This document shows, piece after piece, positions 1 through 7,097 of a DNA stretch of 11,469 nt (the stretch's first letter is position 1; each line of letters begins with the position of its first letter). The translations under genes and the position numbers were made by a program. This stretch comes from Methylacidiphilaceae bacterium UBA1321 (GTDB lineage: Bacteria > Verrucomicrobiota > Verrucomicrobiia > Methylacidiphilales > UBA1321). Location of the stretch: assembly GCA_002306945.1 (NCBI GenBank), contig DBTH01000341.1, positions 1-11,469 of the forward strand, given 5' to 3'. Under the pieces are notes generated by a model. It made no database searches. It was not told the DNA's origin and saw only the letters and a list, made by a program, of their open reading frames with translations.

Positions 1-2975
1 TGCCACGGTTGGTCCGCAAGCACGCCGGAAGGCAGGGAAACGAAAGGAACGGGAGAGGCGACGAGCCGGTTGGGAGTGAAGAGCGTGGAAGAAGGCAACG
101 TATCGCCGACGTGATACTTCCATTTATAGGGCGTGGTCGTTTTACTGCCAACGTCGCCTTCGTCAGGTTTGTTGATGTAGGGACCGTCGCGAATCTCCGC
201 CACTCCGGTGTCCCAATCGCCGGGAATGTCCCCGGAGGCATAGTCGGTTTTTTTAGCAACCGATACGCCATTGAGCGGAACATCCTGAAAACAGGGAGCA
301 ATGTACGCGTCGTAAGCGGCGTCCTTAACGAGTTTTCCCTTGTAACCCAGATAAGAAGAATAGCCCACGGGATTGCCGTCCCCGCTCCAAAGCGTATGGG
401 AACTGGAAACGGAATTTTTGATCGTCGACAAGTCTCCGTACTGGGCATTTGCGGCGTACGGATAATAGGAGTTTGACGGGGGAGGAACGGTCTTTCTCGC
501 CGCAACCAACCTCATGTCTCCGAGACTGGCCGCGACGCTGCGAATCACATCCGAATACACAGCGCCAGATGTGGTATTGGTATAACTGATGATCAACCCT
601 CCCGGATTCGATGATCGCGGTGTCTGCAGACGGCCGCCGCTGCACCCGGAGCCGCTATAGCTGAAATAACGCATGTTATAATAGCCATTGACCGTGCCGT
701 TGCTGGCGACGTCCGGCATGGCGGCTTCCGCCAGGGTAGGCAGGGGAAATCTGGCCGCCGGAAACCGGAGCACAACGGTTTGAATGAGCGTGCTGCTCGA
801 TGGAGCGTAAAACCGGAACGTCACGTCACCGCCGTTAAAAATGAAATAACCCTGCGACTTGGGGACATCGAGAGTGCCACTGATAAGCAAAGGACGGTCA
901 GCCGACCCCATCCATTGGCGCCACCCCAATTGATCGCCGTAGGCCGCGCCATCGAGGGCATATTGATTTTGGACGCCGGTAGGTGTGATCGAGCCGGAAT
1001 AACCCATGGAGGATGTCGTCGTGCCATCACTCCAGGTGAAGGCATCCAGGCCGCTCATAGTGACCTTGATGTTCGGCATCGAAAAAGGACTGCCCACGGA
1101 GACATCAAACAATTGCGGAATGAAAACGGCCTGGATGCGCAGCGAACCGGTGGCCACCCTCAAAGCCGTGGACAACGAAGTACCCGTTGAATCAACCTGG
1201 CTGCTCGGGACATCTCCATCCACCTGCCCAATGAAAAGGAAATTTGCTCCCTGAACGGTGCGGTAACGGCCAAAGCCGCGCGTACCGGTGGCCGTGTCTT
1301 CGATTGGAACAACCTGCCCCAGACCGTTGTACCAGGTGCCATGTTTGACGCCGGGAGTAAATGTATTGGCTTGTGCGAGGTTGCTATCGGCGAGATTGGT
1401 ACAGCGGATGTAATCAAAAATTTCCGTGAGGATTTGATCGAGTTCGGTAGTCGAAGAGGGAAGGATATTGGCCACATCGGTGGCATTGTATTTCTGCAGG
1501 AACGAAGCACCAAAGCCGGGGATTTTTTGCGACGCCAGATACTTCAGATAATTGAGCAACATCCGGTTTCGCCCCAGGCCGGAAACGGCAGGGCCTGAGG
1601 GTAAGTCGTGCGTCGGATCGGTCGAATTCTCCCGCTGGAAATAAAAACGGTACGGCCCGCTGGAACCGGTGAGGTCGTTGCGCAGGGTCGAGCAAAAAGC
1701 GATGGTACTGTCGAGAGTTGTACGGTAGTCGGAACTGTCGTTGACATTCACCGGCCAGATATTGACCCGCGGTTTGCCGAATAGATTCAGATCGGGCGAA
1801 CGGCTTCCCGCCGTCAAAAAGAATCGGCCCTGTGAAAGAGCATCGGCGGTGATGACTGTGGAATTATTGTCAGGCCGCGCGGAACCGGACGGAGAGGGTT
1901 TGAACATCAATTCATCCACGGAAGCGTAGAGACGATCCGTATTCAAATTCAGCGTGGACGAATGGCTCTGCGTCGTGATGACAGTGCCCTCCGTTGAACC
2001 TCCCGTGCCAAGCCGGGGAATAATCTGATAGATCTGTTCCTTTGTCAGATTCTTGAAGACGGTGCTGATCGCGGTCATGGCCGGATGACCGGGGTAACGC
2101 TGATATTCGCCATTCACCGGTTGATTGTTGATGAGAAGATCGTTATCCACGCTGGGACCGATTCGCGGGGTATCCCAAAACGTCCCGTCAGAAGCGGTGT
2201 TGATGTTGATCTTGCAGGTTTCATCATCGGCCCAAAAAGCGATGCGCCCGACGATGGGATTGGCTGCAGTCGGCACCAGCGATCCGGAAAAAGTCGCCAC
2301 CGAAGAATCGGCACTCGACGGAGCCAGGAAAGTACCATCGGCCAGAATGTAAAGCCACTTCACCGGCATCGGAACGGGATTGGCATTGGTTGCCGTCGAA
2401 AGAGGCGTACTGGTGCCGGAAACATAAAAACCGGAGATGCTCGCCGTACCGCTTGAGGCGTAGGTTTTATTACCCGATACCGTGCTGAGATTGTTCCCGT
2501 CAACGATAGGATAAATACGGCCCGACGCTCCGGCAATCGGTTCATTGAGATCGGTATAGACTCCCGGTTGCTGATACCAGGTCGAAGGAATTTTCTCCGA
2601 GGCGGAAGCGGGATTGAAACCACTGGTGCTGGTCATCGCATCCCACGAATAAAGTTTGTAGCAGGTGCCCGCGTTGCCATTGACATCGTAAGTGCGAATC
2701 ATTCCCGGCTGCGACGCCCACGACAGCAACGCCCCCGCGGAATCGACACCCCGCGTTCCGTCGTTGATCTGCGCCAGAACGAGATTGACTGCCGCCTGCG
2801 CGAATAGCTGGGCGCGGCCTCCTTCGGCGTAAGCTGTCGAGGATTTCAATTCCGTGACGCTGCTCGTCAAAAAGGCAACACCCAGCGCCGCCAGAAAAAC
2901 CAGGCTGGCCAGAACAATGACAAGCGCCATCCCGCGAGAGCGGCGCTGCACCGATATGCGGGTTAGTTGGTCCAT
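1..2975 (-). CDS. Verru_Chthon cassette protein A, large pseudopilin-like protein (C-terminus cut by window edge)
   Basis: The frame is open from an ATG at 2975 to the window edge, giving 991 codons with no stop, so the C-terminus lies outside. The N-terminus is a prepilin-like signal: basic residues (QRRSRG), then a hydrophobic helix starting MALVIVLASLVFL at residue 16. Position +5 of the presumed mature protein is Ile, not the Glu usual in pilins; GspK-type minor pseudopilins also lack that Glu. Motifs I recall from the Verru_Chthon A family (TIGR02600, over 1000 residues) are present: FWADDE followed by KININTAS near residues 247-262, FWDTPR at 266-271 and YQRYPGHPA at 291-299. The rest is Ser/Thr/Asn-rich, as expected for an exported protein. 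The start overlaps the end of the protein C gene by 13 bases and has no Shine-Dalgarno sequence, so translation is probably coupled. The molecular role of this family is unknown; a minor-pseudopilin scaffold is an inference. Confidence 0.93.
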   Translation of the reverse strand, partial: MDQLTRISVQRRSRGMALVIVLASLVFLAALGVAFLTSSVTELKSSTAYAEGGRAQLFAQAAVNLVLAQINDGTRGVDSAGALLSWASQPGMIRTYDVNGNAGTCYKLYSWDAMTSTSGFNPASASEKIPSTWYQQPGVYTDLNEPIAGASGRIYPIVDGNNLSTVSGNKTYASSGTASISGFYVSGTSTPLSTATNANPVPMPVKWLYILADGTFLAPSSADSSVATFSGSLVPTAANPIVGRIAFWADDETCKININTASDGTFWDTPRIGPSVDNDLLINNQPVNGEYQRYPGHPAMTAISTVFKNLTKEQIYQIIPRLGTGGSTEGTVITTQSHSSTLNLNTDRLYASVDELMFKPSPSGSARPDNNSTVITADALSQGRFFLTAGSRSPDLNLFGKPRVNIWPVNVNDSSDYRTTLDSTIAFCSTLRNDLTGSSGPYRFYFQRENSTDPTHDLPSGPAVSGLGRNRMLLNYLKYLASQKIPGFGASFLQKYNATDVANILPSSTTELDQILTEIFDYIRCTNLADSNLAQANTFTPGVKHGTWYNGLGQVVPIEDTATGTRGFGRYRTVQGANFLFIGQVDGDVPSSQVDSTGTSLSTALRVATGSLRIQAVFIPQLFDVSVGSPFSMPNIKVTMSGLDAFTWSDGTTTSSMGYSGSITPTGVQNQYALDGAAYGDQLGWRQWMGSADRPLLISGTLDVPKSQGYFIFNGGDVTFRFYAPSSSTLIQTVVLRFPAARFPLPTLAEAAMPDVASNGTVNGYYNMRYFSYSGSGCSGGRLQTPRSSNPGGLIISYTNTTSGAVYSDVIRSVAASLGDMRLVAARKTVPPPSNSYYPYAANAQYGDLSTIKNSVSSSHTLWSGDGNPVGYSSYLGYKGKLVKDAAYDAYIAPCFQDVPLNGVSVAKKTDYASGDIPGDWDTGVAEIRDGPYINKPDEGDVGSKTTTPYKWKYHVGDTLPSSTLFTPNRLVASPVPFVSLPSGVLADQPW

Positions 2976-3973
2976 TTGGAATTGCGCAGTACGACAACGG
3001 TGCGAAAGACGCGGTAATTCAGATGCTCGCGGATCAATTCGCTTTCCAGAGTCGACACATCGCTATCTAGTTTTTCGGATTGCTGAAAAAGGGAAGCCTG
3101 GAGGGAAGCGATTGCCGTCCCCTGTGATTCAAGCCGTTTACAAGCCGGTTCATCCACGACCACCAACACCGTTTCGACCAGCGGCGGCAATTGATTCTGC
3201 GTGGCGAATTGAGTCGAAGTCGAACTCGCCGCCCGGCTGTCATATTCGTAATTGCTCGCCAGGCTGGTGGCGCTGGAAGCCGCATCAGCGGTGCTTTTTC
3301 GGGGAAGCAACACCAGAGCTATCACATTATCGGCCAGTTGCTGCACCGGAGGTGAACTCCCGGTCAGCGGCTGGGTGAACCAACTCGTGCCCGATGTCGC
3401 GGCATACACCTGAAGATTCTCGCTCGGTTGCAAAAACTGCATCAGGCGGTAGCGAACCGGATTGGCCGGGGCATTGGGCAATGAATCGAGAAAGGCCGGC
3501 CTCAGAATGTCCTGACCGCAGACGATATAGAATCCGCAACTGTTGAGCAATGTCGGCATATTCCGGTAGCTGTCGGCATTCGCATAGCCGGCCGTTGTTT
3601 GAAAAAAAACAGAGTGCGTGACCTGGCTCGTAACCAGCGTTTTACCGGAAATAAAATGCAGGTCCGATTGCCGCCCATAATGATCCACACTCCCGTATCC
3701 CGAGTCCCGCCGGGAACGACCGCCGGAATCGAAATAGTCGTAATAAGTGTTGAGCGTCGCATGCCCCAGAGTTCGCGTGACTGCCTCAAAAGCCAGACGC
3801 CCCGCCTGGAAAGCATCCACCTGTGCGCGCGCACTTTTCCACGCATTACCGGTTTGCTGTGTGATACTGAAAATGACCAACAGTATGGCTGCCAGCAACG
3901 TCAAAGCCGTCAGTAATTCCAGCAAGGTGAACCCATTTCCCTCACGCCGAAACGAAATCGATAAACATGACAT
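2963..3973 (-). CDS. Verru_Chthon cassette protein C, prepilin-type pseudopilin
   Basis: A 336-residue protein with a type IV prepilin/pseudopilin N-terminus: a 14-residue basic leader ending in Gly14, predicted prepilin peptidase cleavage before Phe15, FTLLE with Glu at mature +5, then a hydrophobic helix (LLTALTLLAAILLVIFSI). Downstream, AFEAVTRTLGHATLNTYYDY (residues about 51-70) matches my recollection of Verru_Chthon cassette protein C (TIGR02599). The size resembles GspJ-like minor pseudopilins. I chose ATG at 3973; an in-frame GTG directly before it (3976) would add one residue. The start is 6 bases after the stop of protein B, and the 3' end overlaps the start of protein A by 13 bases, so the three genes form one operon. 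The protein probably sits in the inner membrane before assembly and then projects into the periplasm. Its exact function is unknown. Confidence 0.94.
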   Translation of the reverse strand: MSCLSISFRREGNGFTLLELLTALTLLAAILLVIFSITQQTGNAWKSARAQVDAFQAGRLAFEAVTRTLGHATLNTYYDYFDSGGRSRRDSGYGSVDHYGRQSDLHFISGKTLVTSQVTHSVFFQTTAGYANADSYRNMPTLLNSCGFYIVCGQDILRPAFLDSLPNAPANPVRYRLMQFLQPSENLQVYAATSGTSWFTQPLTGSSPPVQQLADNVIALVLLPRKSTADAASSATSLASNYEYDSRAASSTSTQFATQNQLPPLVETVLVVVDEPACKRLESQGTAIASLQASLFQQSEKLDSDVSTLESELIREHLNYRVFRTVVVLRNSKWTN

Positions 3974-3979
3974 CACAAA

Positions 3980-4429
3980 TTAGGAATCGACCGGAATCAC
4001 CACCGGATAGGAATTGGTAATGGCCGGATTTGTGCGATTGGTGATTTTAATAACGATTGTCCGCGCCGCCGATGTGGAGGGCAGTACTCCGTTAGATGTC
4101 AACAATTGCGGCGGGCAGACCTCGGCGATAAAGAGGGCTTCCCTGGCCGATGCCGCCGCAATGCCCTGATTGTCAAAATAGTAGACCTGGGTGGCAGTGT
4201 TTTGATTATCGAAATCGGTGCGCTGCACCTCTCCGGCCAATTGATGCACGATTCCGGATTCGACTGAGGAAAACATTGTGCTGCGAAACGTATTCAACCC
4301 CGCTGGAATCAAGCCGAGTATTCCCACCATGGCAAAAGAAACCACCCCGATGGCAAGCAGTACTTCCACGAGAGTAAAGGCCTTTCCCTCCACGCGGAAA
4401 CTTCCAGCCGTCAGGGTTCTCTTTTTCAT
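3980..4429 (-). CDS. Verru_Chthon cassette protein B, prepilin-type pseudopilin
   Basis: A 149-residue protein with a prepilin N-terminus: basic leader, then AFTLVEVLLAIGVVSFAMVGILGLIPAGL from residue 17. Glu22 is at +5 if cleavage falls between Ala17 and Phe18. Ala at -1 instead of Gly is a tolerated variant of the prepilin peptidase site. The helix, and especially the GILGLIPAGL turn, resembles Verru_Chthon cassette protein B (TIGR02598) and GspI/PilV-like minor pseudopilins. The ATG at 4429 lies 43 bases after the stop of the carbohydrate-binding protein gene, with only a weak AGGA-like sequence too far upstream. It is the first gene of a B-C-A run. The fourth member, protein D, is not seen here; it may follow A outside the window or be absent. 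Confidence 0.92.
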   Translation of the reverse strand: MKKRTLTAGSFRVEGKAFTLVEVLLAIGVVSFAMVGILGLIPAGLNTFRSTMFSSVESGIVHQLAGEVQRTDFDNQNTATQVYYFDNQGIAAASAREALFIAEVCPPQLLTSNGVLPSTSAARTIVIKITNRTNPAITNSYPVVIPVDS

Positions 4430-4472
4430 AAGAAACGCAATTTGTCCTGTGCAAAAAGCGCCGCCAATATCC

Positions 4473-5030
4473 CTACTTCCATGCCTTCAAACTCTTCACA
4501 ACCAGAATACCGTCCTCCTTGGGCGAGGCCACATAGAACAGGATTCGATTGACGGCCTTCGGATTCAGCGCGTAACCGGGCTGGCCGTAAGTTTTGCCAA
4601 AAGTGACACGCAATGTTTTTGTCTCGTTCGGAGAAATATCGACATGGTTGGCGTTCCACATCTGCTTGGACCAATCCCCCTTGTTATCGACCCTCAAATC
4701 GCCCTTCACTGTCCCCTTTCCGATATTCAATACCTCGATCTCCACACCCTGGTAGGCAGAAAGATCCCAGCCATCGCCCGGGCCATCGAAAGTCACTCCG
4801 GGGTATTTCTTTGAAGCCGCATACTCTATCTTCACTCCCTTGTCGACGCCACTCTGCCAGGCGCTCAACACGGCATCATGGCTCCCTTTCAACGCGCCGA
4901 CGACTCCTCCATCGGTGACGTCCACAATGACTCCCGATTCGGCGGGTATATTATTTTGCGCCAGAGTTGGCATCACCTGGAACAGTGCGAGTAAAAGTGA
5001 CAGGGTAACTAATTTTCGTATTGAGCTCAT
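4473..5030 (-). CDS. Secreted stand-alone galactose-binding-like (CBM-like) protein
   Basis: A 185-residue protein with a clear Sec signal peptide: MSSIRK, a hydrophobic stretch (LVTLSLLLALFQVM) and a likely cleavage after TLA at residue 24. The mature part is one beta-sandwich domain. GWDLSAYQGVEIEVLNIG (87-104), the acidic/aromatic DNKGDW-SKQMW region (115-125), FGKTYGQPGY (144-153) and NPKAVNRILFYV (156-167) resemble the galactose-binding-like domains at the N-termini of agarases and beta-galactosidases in marine and soil bacteria. No catalytic domain is attached, so a solitary carbohydrate-binding role in the periplasm or at the surface is the best reading. The gene lies between a PEP-CTERM gene (72 bases upstream) and the pseudopilin cassette (43 bases downstream) and may be read through into the latter. 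No good ribosome binding site precedes the ATG. The fold call is from motif memory; the ligand is unknown. Confidence 0.72.
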   Translation of the reverse strand: MSSIRKLVTLSLLLALFQVMPTLAQNNIPAESGVIVDVTDGGVVGALKGSHDAVLSAWQSGVDKGVKIEYAASKKYPGVTFDGPGDGWDLSAYQGVEIEVLNIGKGTVKGDLRVDNKGDWSKQMWNANHVDISPNETKTLRVTFGKTYGQPGYALNPKAVNRILFYVASPKEDGILVVKSLKAWK

Positions 5031-5059
5031 ATTGGACGGCTTTCTATGATTTAAATTTC

Positions 5060-5077
5060 AGCTTCGATATAGAAGCT
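5060..5077. repeat. 18-bp imperfect inverted repeat upstream of the CBM-like gene
   Basis: AGCTTCGATATAGAAGCT has 6-bp arms (AGCTTC/GAAGCT) and a nearly symmetrical centre with one mismatched pair. It sits between the stop of the PEP-CTERM gene and the start of the CBM-like gene in an AT-rich stretch. It has no T-tract after it on the minus strand, so it is a poor intrinsic terminator; an operator or mRNA hairpin is possible. Its spacing and arms differ from the TTGCTTT sites at 5920 and 10086, so it is not a third copy of that operator. Confidence 0.35.
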
Positions 5078-5102
5078 TATTGAATTAAGAAATTGGCGGG
5101 AT

Positions 5103-5876
5103 TTACGCTATGGAAGACAACTTGTTTTCCTGGCTCTTTTTCCTGCGCGTCAAGACAACGCCCACCAGACCCGTTCCTAGCAACAATCCTATGATAGAAG
5201 GCTCGGGAACCGCGCTTAGCTCGAAGCCATTTATCCGCCCGCCCGTCGTACTTGTTCCCGTCGATAAAATGATAAGCCGGCCCAGACTGTCGCTGGTCAC
5301 CGTGGCGGTCAGACTGAAAACGGAATTGGGCGTCGTGCTGCCGAATGCATAGGACGAAGTCCAGGTAATGGTTCCCAAGGAGACGCTGCTGCCACCCGTC
5401 AGATTGGAAAAGGTGGCGGACGTACTTGTATTATTATCGTACGCATAGAGAGTCAGCGAATAGCTCGTGTTCGCCGCCAATCCGGTAACCTCCATCGCCA
5501 CGCTATCACCCACCGTTTTGCTTGCCACAAAATCCTCATACAGGAGACCGTAAGTAAATGTTCCTCCTGAGTACAGAGTGGTCCGGTCTCGCCCAAGCAG
5601 GACGTTGGTGCCGCTGATATTGCCACTGGCATTGACCGAAGAGCCGCCAGCCACAGTAACCGTATACGAGCCGAACGTGTTGCTGAGCGGCCCGCTAAAA
5701 TCATTCGCTCCCACATTGAATTTACTAAAACCGGTCGCCGTCTTGCTGGTTGAACTGCCGGCATCGAAATCAATAGCCAAAATCGTAGCGGCATCGACCG
5801 ATACCATCCCCACCCCCAGAAGGATCAACCCGGCCATAACGACACTCAACCATAGCCTGTCTGTGCATTTGCTCAT
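5103..5876 (-). CDS. PEP-CTERM sorting domain protein, exported surface protein
   Basis: A 257-residue protein. The N-terminus is a signal peptide (basic MSKCTDR, hydrophobic LWLSVVMAGLILLGVGMV, predicted cleavage near SVDA, residue 29). The middle (30-220) is rich in Ser, Thr, Gly and Asn with alternating hydrophobic residues, typical of an all-beta extracellular domain. The C-terminus is a PEP-CTERM sorting signal: VPEPS at 223-227, a hydrophobic segment (IIGLLLGTGLVGVVL) and a basic RRKK cluster at 244-247. Such signals are thought to be processed by an exosortase and to direct proteins to the surface or extracellular polymer. A ten-residue tail after the basic cluster is longer than usual. 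The ATG at 5876 lies only about 6 bases from a promoter-like -10 element, so the mRNA may be nearly leaderless. An alternative start at Met14 would remove the basic n-region and is less likely. No specific function can be assigned. Confidence 0.88.
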   Translation of the reverse strand: MSKCTDRLWLSVVMAGLILLGVGMVSVDAATILAIDFDAGSSTSKTATGFSKFNVGANDFSGPLSNTFGSYTVTVAGGSSVNASGNISGTNVLLGRDRTTLYSGGTFTYGLLYEDFVASKTVGDSVAMEVTGLAANTSYSLTLYAYDNNTSTSATFSNLTGGSSVSLGTITWTSSYAFGSTTPNSVFSLTATVTSDSLGRLIILSTGTSTTGGRINGFELSAVPEPSIIGLLLGTGLVGVVLTRRKKSQENKLSSIA

Positions 5877-5882
5877 GCTTGA

Positions 5883-5911
5883 CTTTTAAGCGCACACGAC
5901 TTCCCGGCCAA
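5883..5911 (-). promoter_or_regulatory. Candidate promoter of the PEP-CTERM gene (TTGGCC-N17-TAAAAG)
   Basis: On the minus strand, TTGGCC (5911-5906) and TAAAAG (5888-5883) are separated by exactly 17 bases, each matching four of six consensus sigma-70 positions. The same pair with the same spacing and the same distance from an upstream inverted repeat occurs before the glycoside hydrolase gene, which is the main support. Transcription would begin near 5876, at or next to the start codon. Confidence 0.5.
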
Positions 5912-5919
5912 GAGCTTAT

Positions 5920-5938
5920 TTGCTTTCCCGTAAAGCAA
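5920..5938. promoter_or_regulatory. Candidate operator: 19-bp inverted repeat upstream of the PEP-CTERM gene
   Basis: TTGCTTTACGGGAAAGCAA (minus strand) has perfect 7-bp arms, TTGCTTT and AAAGCAA, around ACGGG. A copy differing at two bases lies at 10086-10104 before the glycoside hydrolase. It sits 8 bases upstream of the -35-like hexamer, with its centre about 53 bases before the predicted transcription start. LacI-family regulators bind inverted repeats of about this size, and a LacI gene ends 38 bases away, so it is the likely ligand. That assignment is inferred. The position upstream of -35 would suit activation as well as repression. Confidence 0.6.
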
Positions 5939-5975
5939 TTTTCGCCTGTTAATTGATTTCCGTCACCGGGTAACG

Positions 5976-7013
5976 TCAAAAATCTGCGGAATGGCTCCCG
6001 TTCAGGGTGGGGCCGTCCTGCCAAAAACCGTTAATTGTCATAACCTTGGGAACTTTCGGAATACCAAATTCCTGATTTTCCAATTGTTCGACAACCAGTT
6101 CGATAGCCTTGGCTCCCACCCGGTTTCGCGGTTGGCGGATACCCGCACAATCCAATATTCCGGGAATACAATCCAGGGAGGCGTAACCAATATCCCGGGG
6201 TACTCTCATCCCCATTTTGCACATCAAAAAATAAGGATCGGGGTTGCTGCTCAAAACCACTTCCACCCGGTGCTTCGCGATCCATTTGCCAAGCCGTTCC
6301 TCCTCCCACCTGTCCAGAAGCAACGGCGGTATTGGCGGTTTGTTGAGTACACGGTAGTGATACCCCAGATAGGCCGACAACCACGCATTGTTGACCACAT
6401 CTTCCTGGGCAATGAGGTTGGCAAATCCAATGCGGACATAACCGCGATGGCGCAGACTTCGCATCGCCAAAAACATCGCATGGTAATGCGAATAGGTCGC
6501 GCGGTGTAATTCGGGTTTAAAAATGGAATAACCGATCGTCGCCGCGGCAAACTTCGGCCATTCCAGCGTAATGTGCCCCCGAGCATGAAACATCGAGAGC
6601 AGAAGAATCCCGCGAATCCCTCGGGCTTGCAACACGCGGTTCAACCTCTTGTTGGTCATGCCCGGCTCCCGTGCCCACAAATAATCCACCCGGTAGCCCA
6701 ACACGCTCGCCCGCTCCAGAATCCCCTCGTACTGCTCCTTACCGAGAAAGGTATTACGATCCCCGGCCTCAGTATCCCAGTAATTGATGATCCCGAGGGT
6801 TTCCGTTTCGCGACGGCGGCGACCGGCCCGCAACCGGCCCATCAGCGTTGTCAAAAGAGGGTCGCGGCGATAGCCGTGTTTCTCCGCAAGCCGTTGGATG
6901 CGGCGGCGTGTTTTTTCCGAGACACGCGGATGGTTGCGCAACGCCATGGAAACGGTCGTGTGTGTACATCCCGCCAATGCGGCCAGATCGCGAAGGGTAA
7001 CGCCCTCTTTCAT
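5976..7013 (-). CDS. LacI/GalR-family transcriptional regulator
   Basis: A 345-residue DNA-binding regulator, the normal family length. Residues 5-52 form the LacI helix-turn-helix: VTLRDLAALAGCTHTTVSMALRNHPRVSEKTRRRIQRLAEKHGYRRDP. The effector-binding domain follows (LGIINYWD from residue 73, through SNPDPYFL and a VGAKAIELVVEQLEN region near the C-terminus) and resembles the periplasmic-binding-protein-like sugar sensor of the family. The hinge is unusual: DPLLTTLMGRLRAGRRRR replaces the standard PN-x-x-A-x-x-L helix and is longer and more basic. The ATG at 7013 is preceded by GAGG at four bases' distance, the best ribosome binding site in the window. The gene lies between the hydrolase and PEP-CTERM genes, both of which carry the same candidate operator. 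A sugar or oligosaccharide released by the hydrolase is the likely effector (inference). No copy of the operator precedes this gene itself. Confidence 0.93.
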   Translation of the reverse strand: MKEGVTLRDLAALAGCTHTTVSMALRNHPRVSEKTRRRIQRLAEKHGYRRDPLLTTLMGRLRAGRRRRETETLGIINYWDTEAGDRNTFLGKEQYEGILERASVLGYRVDYLWAREPGMTNKRLNRVLQARGIRGILLLSMFHARGHITLEWPKFAAATIGYSIFKPELHRATYSHYHAMFLAMRSLRHRGYVRIGFANLIAQEDVVNNAWLSAYLGYHYRVLNKPPIPPLLLDRWEEERLGKWIAKHRVEVVLSSNPDPYFLMCKMGMRVPRDIGYASLDCIPGILDCAGIRQPRNRVGAKAIELVVEQLENQEFGIPKVPKVMTINGFWQDGPTLNGSHSADF

Positions 7014-7017
7014 TACG

Positions 7018-7021
7018 CCTC
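7018..7021 (-). promoter_or_regulatory. Shine-Dalgarno sequence of the LacI regulator gene
   Basis: GAGG lies four bases before the ATG at 7013 on the minus strand. Most other starts in the window have no such sequence, so this supports the chosen start. Confidence 0.55.
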
Positions 7022-7066
7022 AGAACTTAAGCCACGCCACGCCAAATCACACGCTCAAATTTAAGA

Positions 7067-7079
7067 GAGGTTGAACCTC
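7067..7079. repeat. 13-bp perfect palindrome between the hydrolase and LacI genes
   Basis: GAGGTTGAACCTC is a perfect odd-centred palindrome 18 bases after the hydrolase stop codon and 53 bases before the LacI start. As RNA it could form only a short GAGG/CCTC stem with a five-base loop, followed by TCTT, which is weak for a terminator. It could instead be an operator for the LacI gene. Neither role is proven. Confidence 0.3.
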
Positions 7080-7097
7080 GCAGTCGCCGCAATGAAG

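Noticed and set aside
9..1254. Several plus-strand frames of 80-155 codons in the left part
   Set aside because: The minus-strand frame of cassette protein A runs unbroken through the whole stretch and explains it.
2542..2997. A 151-codon minus-strand frame covering the start of the protein A gene
   Set aside because: It is out of frame with the long open frame that carries the prepilin-like helix and the family motifs; its protein is Arg/Gly/Cys-rich as expected for a shifted frame.
5961..5975. Imperfect 15-bp palindrome CGTCACCGGGTAACG just after the LacI stop codon
   Set aside because: One arm pair mismatches, the loop would be a single base and no T-tract follows; too weak to call a terminator or operator.
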